From: Congeria kusceri
Taxonomy: Eukaryota > Mollusca > Bivalvia > Myida > Dreissenidae
Direction: 5' to 3'
NCBI GenBank assembly: GCA_027627225.1
Contig: CM051029.1
Coordinates: forward strand, 70,666,578 to 70,730,577
Length of the DNA stretch: 64,000 bases
In this document: positions 33,069-44,700 of the stretch, piece by piece
Numbering within the stretch: position 1 is the stretch's first letter
Layout: every line of letters starts with the position of its first letter
Translations under genes and position numbers: made by a program
The notes under the pieces: model-generated
Database searches by the model: none
What the model saw: only the letters and a program-made list of their open reading frames with translations
Told to the model about the DNA's origin: nothing

Positions 33069-33452
33069 TTGCACAGTGGTGGGCATCAGCAGGGCCGAGA
33101 GACCACAAGCAAAAATGACTCTCGGAAACAGACACTTATAGTAGTTTCGGTACTATACCCCGAATGTAAGGGAACAAAATTGCCTGACAGTAAAGTCAAA
33201 CAACACACGAAACAGGTCAACGAACAAGTACCCTGTGTTACATGTAGAAAAACCTTCATTAAGAGATCTTACATGAGAAAGCATTTGAAAGCCATACACA
33301 ACAAAACAGGTAGTGATGAAGGTGCTCAACCTGGTGTTGAAGCACTAAATATACAGACGACGGATGAGCACACTCAAGCAAAACAGGGTTGGTTGCATTG
33401 CGACCGTGGGAGACAGTCAAATGAATGCACTAAATGTACAGACGACGGATGA
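33069..33452 (+). pseudogene. Zinc-finger ORF in retrotransposon debris (127 codons)
   Basis: Open frame directly after the protease remnant. It includes one C2H2 finger, CVTCRKTFIKRSYMRKHLKA followed by IH (C-x2-C-x12-H-x4-H). The upstream segment is basic and polar. The 3' end runs into a direct repeat of about 84 bp (copies starting near 33353 and 33437, TACAGACGACGGATGAGCAC). The duplication creates the stop. It probably belongs to the same degraded element, perhaps as a nucleic-acid-binding part of its polyprotein; that is inference. Confidence 0.45.
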
Positions 33453-33949
33453 GCACACTCAAGCAAAACAGGGTTGGTTGCATTGCGACCCTGGGAGACA
33501 GTCAAATGAATCAGCAGGTCTAAAAGTAACAAGAAATATATGAAGATGCATCATTGCATGGTAGGTCGTTGATGTCTAGTGGCTGCAGCAAAGCTGGTGG
33601 CCTGATGGCTGAAGATAATGACAATGTGCCGCCAACGTGAAGACATGCTGGAACCAGAGGGTTTGGTGTGGCGACTAGCACGCAGGCATGCATGCAGTCG
33701 GAAGACATGGACAAGGTGTCCAGCATTTTTAAACAATGTGATGACAGGAGATTGACAATCCCTGGTCTGGGAAAGATTACATTGGACCACAGAACTGGTA
33801 TTCACAACTCACTTGTTGAGGGAAACATGATGTTCCGGAAGTTAGCCAACGAAGATATGTCGCGTTGTTTTGAGCGATTGTTGATGAAGAGATCACTTCG
33901 TAGGACGTATGAATACGTATTATCTTGAGTATTGTTTAAATCAAGGAGG

Positions 33950-34440
33950 ATTTACCGGGAGGCATGGGTAACGTAACGAAAAATCAGGTAATATCGACAA
34001 AAGCCTCTGCGTTGCATGGAATCACTTAGACGCTTAAATAGGCCATTCGTTCAGACGCTCATTAAAACTATGATGTACTGACGGTATAAAAGAGCGCGAA
34101 GACGCCGAAAAAGTTCAGTTGTGAATTGACTCTCGAGCAGGACAGATCTTGAGTTGTGAGGTAGCTCGCAAGTGGTAAAGATCTGCTGCAATGAAAATCA
34201 TATCTTCATCATGTTGGTACTGTTAGGTTTGTCTGCTGAGTAATTTGCACAGAGCATTGCGTTCTGTGCAACAGGACAAGTGGCAGGCTCAGGAACTGGC
34301 AAAGGAAGATAGGTGACCGGTGGATGATAGAACTGTCTTAAATAAGGTGGATAGGAACATTGAAGATTGGCGATTTAATAAAAGTGGATTATAGTGGATA
34401 GGAGCATTGATTTGATTTAGATAATAAATAAACGGCCATG
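33950..34440 (+). promoter_or_regulatory. LTR-like segment with TATA box and poly(A) signal
   Basis: GGTATAAAAGAGCGCG at about 34082 resembles an LTR core promoter. Downstream come GTGAATTGACTCTCGAGCAG and an AATAAATAAA signal near 34424. With the protease and finger fragments just upstream, it could be the 3' LTR of that element. No second LTR copy is in the window, so the borders are not proven. Confidence 0.35.
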
Positions 34441-34796
34441 TAGCCCAGAGGAAAATTTACTATGTCTGAATATATTTTATGGTTGATCATCTACTGATAG
34501 TGATAGGCAATCATAACATTATTGAGCAAAGTAGCTTTCAAACAAATATACAGATGTAAATATATTATCGTTTGTCCGCCATTTGGTAATAACCACCCTC
34601 TGCACATTACATATTCTCCCCGAAATATTGTGGACGCAACTCTTCTCTACTACTTGGCGGATTTCGCTCAAACTTTCACAGCTGAACAACCTTAACAATT
34701 TTGGCCAAATAATGGCCTTTTGTCCTTTTTCCAGAATTTATATGAAAATAAATTTGTGAAGGTAAATATTAGTGTTGGCGACATGCCCTTTGTCTG

Positions 34797-35044
34797 TGTC
34801 CAAACATGTATCGTGGAGGCCTCCGTGTCTGTGTCCAAACATGTATCATGGAGGCCTCCGTGTCTGTGTCCAAACATGTATCGTGGAGGCCTCCGTGTCT
34901 GTGTCCAAACATGTATCGTGGAGGCCTCCGTGTCTGTGTCCAAACATGTATCGTGGAGGCCTCCGTTTCTGTGTCCAAACATGTATCGTGGAGGCCTCCG
35001 TGTCTGTGTCCAAACATGTATCGTGGAGGCCTCCGTGTCTGTGA
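34797..35044. repeat. 35-bp minisatellite
   Basis: Seven nearly identical copies of TGTCCAAACATGTATCGTGG plus AGGCCTCCGTGTCTG. Several overlapping frames on both strands stay open because the unit lacks stops in most frames. They are by-products. Confidence 0.95.
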
Positions 35045-35781
35045 CACATCTCGTAAAAAAAACTTTTAATCTTCTTTTAGCACCAAAAAAGTCAACTTTT
35101 TATGGAAATTGTAACAGATTAATTTTGGAAAAAGTGCAGATATTTTGGAGAAAATGGTAGCTGTTTAGCCCATATTCCTCTCAAACAATAATTTTAAAAA
35201 TCACGGACAGACACTATATAATCACATGTCTTTTCTTTTCAGAGATTTTTTAACTGCTTCGGTAAATAGGTCTGGTCGTGATTTTTTGATAATTGGAAAT
35301 CATTGAAAAAAATAAGTCAATTAATGACTTACTTGTGTCAAAAAATAGCTTTAGAGCTAATTTTTTAAACTTTAATTTGTTACATACTAGCCAACACAAA
35401 ATAAAGTTTCTTGTATCTTGTAACCATTGTTCCATTGAACTGAAACTAGTGTTACATGTGTTGAAATTAATGTCTGGTGTTAGTCATTAACCGTACGAGT
35501 AATTACATGTCATAGAACTTAGATCCACATTTCCTATGTATTTAGTATTTTGTCACTTCAGTGTTGTTATTTTTAATCTCCAAAACGTGAAAAATAATCT
35601 ATATTTAGGATTGGGAATTGGTCTTTTAACTGACCCGTTAAATAAGAAAAACAATCACGTCTTTATTGGGGTTATTTATAATGGTGCCTTCTGTCTGGTA
35701 ATTTTTTATTTTAGTGTGAGAAAACATAGTATATGACAGACCAAAAATCAATATTTTATGTTTATTTTCAGGATTGCAACA

Positions 35782-38700
35782 ATGGCTGCTGTTACAGAAG
35801 TGTCCAGTAACAAACTGTTCGGTGGTTTTCAGAAGGTTTTTAGTCATGAAAGGTAAATCAAGGTTTATGCACCTTAAATGACAAGAAACCAATAGATTGT
35901 TCCCATTTTCAAAGAATTCCTGGGAACAGAAGGTAGAAAATGTAATGCATGCTAATCTGATAAAATATTGTCTGTCGAATATCGATAAGGGGGAAACCAC
36001 CTACAGCACCCATACTTGCAGATAAGGGGGAAACCACCTACAGCACCCATACTTGCAGATAAGGGGGAAACCACCTACAGCACCCATACTTGCAGATAAG
36101 GGGGAAACCACCTACAGCACCCATACTTGCAGATAAGGGGGACACCACCTACAGCACCCATACTTGCAGATAAGGGGGAAACCACCTACAGCACCCATAC
36201 TTGCAGATAAGGGGGAAACCACCTACAGCACCCATACTTGCAGATAAGGGGGAAACCACCTACAGCACCCATACTTGCAGATAAGGGGGAAACCACCTAC
36301 AGCACCCATACTTGCAGATAAGGGGGAAACCACCTACAGCACCCATACTTGCAGATAAGGGGGAAACCACCTACAGCACCCATACTTGCAGATAAGGGGG
36401 AAACCACCTACAGCACCCATATTCGTCGTTTTACAAGTTGTTTCACAATTGTAAAACATATATTGCTGGTTCCTTGGGCCTGTGGTTAACATTGAAAATT
36501 TAACTGTTTTGGAGACACTCTAAGTTAAAAATGACTTAATAATTGACAATGACAATGGACATTGGAAAGACTAAATAGAATCTAGATAATGAAAAACAAT
36601 GCATGGATATTTGAAACATTTCTTGTATGATTAATGATTATAAAGATGTCGTGAGTATATATCTGCTGAGTTCTCAGTGTATTTGTTTGCAGCACTGAAT
36701 GCAAATGCACCATGAAGTTTGGTGTGTACATCCCGCCACAAGCAGACATCAAGAAATGTCCAGTCCTTTACTGGCTGTCAGGTACTAGTCTAGCTTATTG
36801 AGGGTTGAGCGTTAAACTGTTGTATCTGCTTAACATTTCTATATCAGATACGATAGTTTCACACTCAAGTCAGTATGTCGTCAGACACAATAGTAAGTAT
36901 GTCGTCAGATACAATAGTTTCACACTCAAGTCTTGATGTCCAGGGTTGAGTGTTAAACTCTTGTATCTGCTTCACATTTCTATATCAGATACAGTATTTC
37001 ATGCTTAACCCTCGTTATGTGTAAGAAATGCTTTTATTAAATGCTAAATAGTGACATATGGAAAAGTATCAGTGAGATATATTCCTATATCACTCACAGT
37101 GAGGGACTACTTTTTTATTTTATTTTTATTTGGACAATATTTGATTGTAGTTGTTGTCACCATTTATCATACAGAATTACCAAAAAGAAAAGTAGTAAAG
37201 ACTAATAACAGCAAATGTTAAGAATACCTCTCCAATATTTTGAACTGTCTTTCCTCTTTTATTCTCTTGGATTTTCCTCCATCGTATTAAGCCAAGGACA
37301 CTAGTACAGACAATGTCTTGCGGGTACAAGTTTTACCCACAAGGCATTGGAGCTGGTAACCCTGGTCCAAACTTAATTTTCGCATCCAAAGTATTTATTT
37401 TATCCTTTGCACTTTATTAATTCCTGCACACTACACTTACACTTGCACTTGTTGTTTACTGTTGCTGTGAGCAGTAGTCTCCATTTGTTTACATAATTTC
37501 TGTATTGCCAGTTCTCCAAATTCCAACAAGAATAAAATGTAGCCTTCAGTAATAACTTGTGTCCATTAAGCAAGCACCTATTTATATATTAGTTTGAGTG
37601 TATTAAGTCTGTATATCCAGTAATCACGCTTAAGTATTTGAAGAATTCAATGTGCTGATGTAAGAAGTGTTCAGCGTTCTATTCTCCGCCATCTTGTTTC
37701 CTTCTAATTCTCGACCGACTTGTAACCCAATTGTGTTGTTAAATCCGAATAACTAATATAGAAAACACACATAGTGCGTTCAAATGTCGTGACTGTGTTT
37801 ACTATTGTTTACATCATTACACATATGCTCACGCTATTTTTAGACAACGTGAATTTCGAAGAACTGTTGGCACTTTCACTTTCAATATGTACTTTTATTA
37901 TAAATATATTTAAACCTAGCAGTGAGTGTTAATTTAACTGTTTGATTTAAAAGCTGGACATTATTCAACGACTACGAGTATCCAATTGCATGTATTTAAA
38001 CTTAAATAAATTTACTGCGTTGCCTATGAATATACTGTACAGCATAGTAGACTGTTGTACTGTAAACACGCTGCCATGATAATGCATAGAGTCCAAAATT
38101 TTGCGGTTTAAATTGCTTAACTAATCCATGGCACATATTATTGTAATTCAACATGGCGCAGGAATGTTTATTACTAACACCGATTACTTCGCATTATAGA
38201 GAAAATAGTACTGACATAAAACTGAAAACATCGTGTTAAAAATCCCTTCAAAATAATTCAAATGTAAAGAATACTCAACTGCATTAAAATAAAAAGAAAA
38301 TGTGTTTGTTTTCGGTGTGATAACGCGTGATATCATCACCGGAAAGGGAGATAATTGGCATGTTTTCACTCGTGCAAGCGCTCATGAAAATATTAATTGT
38401 CTCCCTTTCCAGTGATAATATCACGCATTATCACACCGGAAACAAACAAATATCCTCTATATAACGCTTATACATAATTATTTTTCCATCCGGTAAAATA
38501 TACTGAACCAAAAAAAGAAACTTTCCTAAAGTACATGCCAAATTGTCACGGTTACGTAAGAGACGTAAACACACAAAGACATGTGGTTATTGTAAAATCG
38601 TTCTACTTCACAATTGACCAGATAATTCCAGTAAATACATATTTAAAGGCAAACTTATACACCAAACAAGAGATTTCAGTCAAACTTAGCGAATTGTTTT

Positions 38701-41700
38701 TTGATTCAGCATGTATAACTTGTCCACTTTTAAATTGTTTATTTACAGTTGGAGGAATTATTGATTCCTCCTTTGTAAGTCTGATATAAAACTGTCATAT
38801 ACCTTTAATCAGTATGAGATGAACCTTAATAGAAGTTCCATTTTTCTACCGAAATACATCAACATGTTATCATTTCATAATGCTCAAAAACATTCACCTG
38901 ATCATGACCTTTATGCATGAATATATTAAAATACATTTATATTGATTATATTAGTTTCCATACAGGAATGGAGTTAAATCAATGAAAGAGTATCCCACTA
39001 AAATACTATTATGGTATAATTAAACTCGTGAAACTAATGTGCACAACCAAAAATGAGTATAAATATAGGAAACAATTCAAGCGGTAATTTATGCAAATAG
39101 AGGTCACGCGTGTCAGGTTAATGTGACTGAGCTATACCCATTGAAAAAGTCAACATAATTTTGGCCCTATTGGTTGTTTACGTTCAGGCTTGACTTGCAC
39201 TGAGCAGAACTTCGTGACGAAGGCTGGCGCCCAGCGTGTGGCTGCAGAGAAGGGGGTCATCATAGTGGCGCCGGATACAAGTCCACGTGAGTGGATACTT
39301 GAGTGGCATAGCTCCACGCAATTAGCTGTTAGTAGGGATTTTAAAGGGACTTGTTCACACCATGTTTTTTATTTTTTGAAATCGGCCATTAAATGTCTTA
39401 ACTGGCCAAACAAAAGCATGTGATTTTTTTATTTTTTATTTTTTTATTTTTTTGCTAGAAAAGAGCGTGAAATGTCTGCTGGCACCAACGTCACGTTTCA
39501 CGCATGGAAAGCGTGCGTGTACCGACCATTTGCTTTGCTAAATATAGACGTCAAATGGGAATAAAAACTTCGTAGTGACAGAACTTCAAAATCTTTACTT
39601 TTTGTATAAAACTTTCGTAGTGCAATAACTTTGCGATCTTTAGCATTTTAATAAATATGTTTATTGCTACGAGTACTTATACAATGTAACAATAAAATGC
39701 CATGAAATAAAAGTACACTGCATTGGACTGGAATAAATACATATTTATACCCCCACAAACGAAGTTGAGTGGGGTATATAGGAGTGAGCTTGTCGGTCCG
39801 TCGGTCTGTTGGTTTTTGGTTTCCGGATGATAACTCGAGAAAGGCTTGACATATTCAAATAATTTTTGGTACACATGTGTAACATCATAGAATACAGGTA
39901 AAGCTTGATGTTGGTTACAAACCACTAAATTTTGACAGAGTTATGGCCCGTTCTCAACATAAAATTCCCTAAAAACATGATTTCCTGACAATTACTCAAG
40001 AATTGCTTGACATATTCAAATAATTCTTGGTATACATGTGTACTATCATAAAATACGGGTCAAGTTCGACTTTGGTTACAAACCACTAAATTTTGACAGA
40101 GTAATGGCCCTTTATTTGACTTAAATTCCCTAAAAACATGGTTTCTTGACGATAACTCAACAATGGCTTGACATATTTAAATAGTTATTGGTACACATGT
40201 GTAACATCATGAAATACAGATCAAGTTCAATTTTGGTACAAACCACTGAATGTTGACAGAGTTATGGCTCCTATTGACATTATTTTTTTCCAAATACACT
40301 GTTGTCCATTCACAAATTAAAGCATTCTCTCTGTCCATTTCTTTTGAATGGATGCCATAGTTTTGCGACAAGGCCATATTGTGGGGGTATATCTGTCACT
40401 TATGTGACAATTCTAGTTGAAATATGGACAAATAATTTACACTCATTCCAGAAAATCAGTAAAATCCCCTAAATTCGCCAGCAGAGTCCCGGAAATGATA
40501 AAAAAATATAGCATGTATGATAAAAAGAAAAAAAAGTTGCCTCCACCGGTGCTCAAATCTATGATCTCTCGATCAAAAGTCTGAAACATTACTTTATGTG
40601 TTTAAAATCTTTTCGGCAATTTCAACTAAAACAACAGAAGTACTCTGAATTATTCAGTCATTCCGGGTTGCAAATGCTTTATTATTTTGTACATTTCAAC
40701 TGATACGGGTAATTACTCCAGCTTTTAAAGGTTTTCCAGCATATTTCTATGTCTGTAGTGTTACTTTGCTCCTTTATAAACACTATTTGTTTATTTATGG
40801 AACATGTTTTTAAAAAAAAGACATTTGTCAGTTTATCAAAAACGAATTCATAAAAGAGTCCAAGTGGTCAGTAACAGGCTTGTATCATTTGCTGAGACTG
40901 ATTCTGTATTAAAGACCTTTCCAGCACTAACCATGAATGTTTTTTACTCCTCCCCAGCTATTGTTAAAGGGACTATGTCATCGAAAAGGGCCTCAAGGGG
41001 GCAATTTCTTAAAAAAAATATATAAAAATCGGAAATTAAGATATTAACACTGGCATATAATAACAGTTAAAACAGGGTATACATAATGGGAAAAGAGAGT
41101 ACGCATTCTGAGATAAAAATCAATTACTAATAAGGGTCGTGTTTGTTTGGCCCTTTTCATGTTTACATTTTGACGTCAGAATTGTGAGTATTTTGTATAA
41201 CCATAGTTAACGCATGATTTATTACTAAGAAGAATAGCGCAGTTGGTTAAAGTGCTGTTTACTGTCATTTTTTCCTATGGCTCCGAAAGTCATGAGTTCG
41301 ATACCCACTTAGGATTTTATTTTTTTAACTGTTTACTTAATTGTTTTTATAAAATATCTCATTGTGTATTATAGTATTTATTATTTGTATAATGCAGCTA
41401 TCTTAGTATAGCTCATTTCTGTCACATAATATCATTTTTAGTGCAATAGGAAGTATAATGCAGCTATCTTAGTATAGCTCATTTCTGTCACATAATATCA
41501 TTTTTAGTGCAATAGGAAGTATAATTCAGCTATCTTAGTATAGCTCATTTCTGTCACATAATATCATTTTTAGTGCAATAGGAAGTATAATGCAGCTATC
41601 TTAGTATAGCTCATTTCTGTCACATAATATCATTTTTAGTGCAATAGGAAGTATAATTCAGCTATCTTAGTATAGCTCATTTCTGTCACACAATATCATT

Positions 41701-44700
41701 TATAGTGCAATAGGAAGTATAATGCAGCTATCTTAGTATAGCTCATTTCTGTCACATAATATCATTTTTAGTGCAATAGGAAGTATAATGCAGCTATCTT
41801 AGTATAGCTCATTTCTGTCACACAATATCATTTATAGTGCAATAGGAAGTATAATGCAGCTATCTTAGTATAGCTCATTTCTGTCACATAATATCATTTT
41901 TAGTGCAATAGGAAGTATAATTCAGCTATCTTAGTATAGCTCATTTCTGTCACACAATATCATTTATAGTGCAATAGGAAGTATAATGCAGCTATCTTAG
42001 TATAGCTCATTTCTGTCACATAATATCATTTTTAGTGCAATAGGAAGTATAATGCAGCTATCTTAGTATAGCTCATTTCTGTCACATAATATCATTTTTA
42101 GTGCAATAGGAAGTATAATGCAGCTATCTTAGTATAGCTCATTTCTGTCACACAATATCATTTATAGTGCAATAGGAAGTATAATGCAGCTATCTTAGTA
42201 TAGCTCATTTCTGTCACATAATATCATTTTTAGTGCAATAGGAAGTATAATTCAGCTATCTTAGTATAGCTCATTTCTGTCACACAATATCATTTATAGT
42301 GCAATAGGAAGTATAATGCAGCTATCTTAGTATAGCTCATTTCTGTCACATAATATCATTTTTAGTGCAATAGGAAGTATAATTCAGCTATCTTAGTATA
42401 GCTCATTTCTGTCACACAATATCATTTATAGTGCAATAGGAAGTATAATGCAGCTATCTTAGTATAGCTCATTTCTGTCACATAATATCATTTTTAATGC
42501 AATAGGTAGTAGATTTTTTGACATAGACCCTTTAAAGGATTAGATTCCATTTATAGAATATCACAAACATTACCACATGCTGTTTTATGTGAAATAGTTT
42601 AACTGCTATTCAAACACGTTATATCCAAGTGCAATGATTGGATGCATTGTGTATAAATATCCAAGTGCTATGATTGGATGCATTGCGTATATCCAAGTGC
42701 AATGATTGGATGCATTGCGTATATCCAAATGCAATTATTGGATGCATTGCGTATATCCAAGTGCAATGATTGGATGCATAGCGTATATCCAAGTGCAATG
42801 ATTGGATGCATTGCGTATATCCAAGTGCAATGATTGGATGCATTGCGTATATCCAAGTGCAATGATTGGATGCATTGCGTATATCCAAGTGCAATGATTG
42901 GATGCATTGCGTATACATTTGCATATGATTGACATTTGTGGAAAGATCTGTTGATATAACAGGAGGCGTGAACATCGAGGGTGAGGATGACAGCTACGAC
43001 TTCGGGTCAGGGGCCGGCTTCTATGTGGACGCCACTGAGGAGAAATGGAAGACACACTATCGCATGTATTCTTACGTTACAAAGGAGGTACTGATGCGTA
43101 ACAATTGATCCAAGATTTCCATCTCATAGCAGTGTGTTATTTAAAATGTTTCGAGTACATAAAGAACTGGGGCAAATGCATGACCTTTTCTTAATCTTTC
43201 TTACATAAAGAAGAATTCAGTTTTCAATGTTTCAATTCCAAACACTTACAAAAGGCCCATTGTGGAAAATATGATATCTGCAGATCCAAGGTGAATTTTC
43301 ACTTTCAACAAGGATGGATATATAAAGCATTAATATCTTCTTGATAAAATCTTGAAAGGGAAACAGCATACACTGTGATAGGGAATAGAGCCTCTGAATT
43401 CTTTAGTATGAAGTATTTAGGTCGCATTATGTTTATTGAATTTCGTTTCATTTGATGATCTGTCGCTATTGCAGTTACTGGGGAGTTTCATTGTTGTCGT
43501 TGTCTTCTCTTTTTTAGTTGCCAGATGTTATAAATGCCAATTTCAACGCTTTGCCAGACAAGATATCCATATTTGGTCATAGGTATGTAAATATATGAGA
43601 CTTCAGTGAATCAAAAGAAAACAGTACGTATTATGTGCATATTTGGTCGAATATTCCAATTATTTGAATACTTTAGCGAATATTCGAATATCAAACCACT
43701 ATTCGAATAACATAAATAAATGAAAAACATCTTTAAATATAATATACCATTACAGTGTAATTCTCTGACAACACAATCAGTTATTATGGTTCGGACAGTT
43801 TGCTATTTGGACATGTTTGTTAACAAAATGGAGGCCTGGGTGCACAACTTGTGAAAACCGATCATAACACCTGATCAACAGGCTCCCACTTATTGGGGAC
43901 AGACGTGTCTTTCGTCTGTAGAACAAATGATGTTTTCATGAGCAAAGACCTCAATTGGAATAAGATATCTATTTGTTGAGTTGGCATTTGCATGATATAT
44001 ATTTTTGGGACAATGTGTAAATATATTCCTTAAATATAGTTTGAAATTTAAGCATAGTTTACAAATGCATCTATATAAAAGTGTTATTATTATTTTGTAT
44101 TACACCTCTAATGCAACTACGTGACTATTATTTTACTAGTTTTTATTATGATGCTGATGATGGTGGTGGTTGTTGCGGTGGTGGTGGTGGTTATGATGAT
44201 GATGATGACAATGATGATGAAATAGAAGTGTGGTGATACCGACATGAACAGATAAAGAGATCGAATATTCGAATAATAATTATTCAAATAAGGAATTTTA
44301 ATATTCGAATAGCGTTTCAGTATTTGTCGCCATCCCTGTTATTTATTCCTGTATTATGTTTACCTCTTATGTCTGACCTCTATGATGGCTGTTACAGCAT
44401 GGGTGGCCATGGGGCACTCATCTGTGCATTAAAGAACCCGGGCAAGTTCCAGTGTGTGAGTGCATTCGCACCAATCTGCAACCCCATCAAAGCACCCTGG
44501 GGCATCAAAGCTTTCACAGGGTACCTGGGAGATGACCAGTCTAATTGGCAGGTAAGGAGTGAGTTCCTTCAGGCCTTTTCAGCGTATTTGTGAGGGACCC
44601 ATACTAGGTTAACGGTAAATGGTCAGTTCTTTTTCTCCTATCTCCAATCATAAAAGTCAATTTTAGGGTATCTTTGAGGGACCCAGTCTAAGAAGCAGGT

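Noticed and set aside
34692..35160. Up to 146-codon frames on both strands
   Set aside because: Generated by a 35-bp minisatellite that lacks stops in most frames.
38535..38789. 84-codon plus-strand frame in ESD intron 2
   Set aside because: No domain, no splice support, AT-rich composition; treated as chance.
42619..43055. Minus-strand frames of 79-118 codons
   Set aside because: They cross the 32-bp array and the antisense of ESD exon 4; shadows only.
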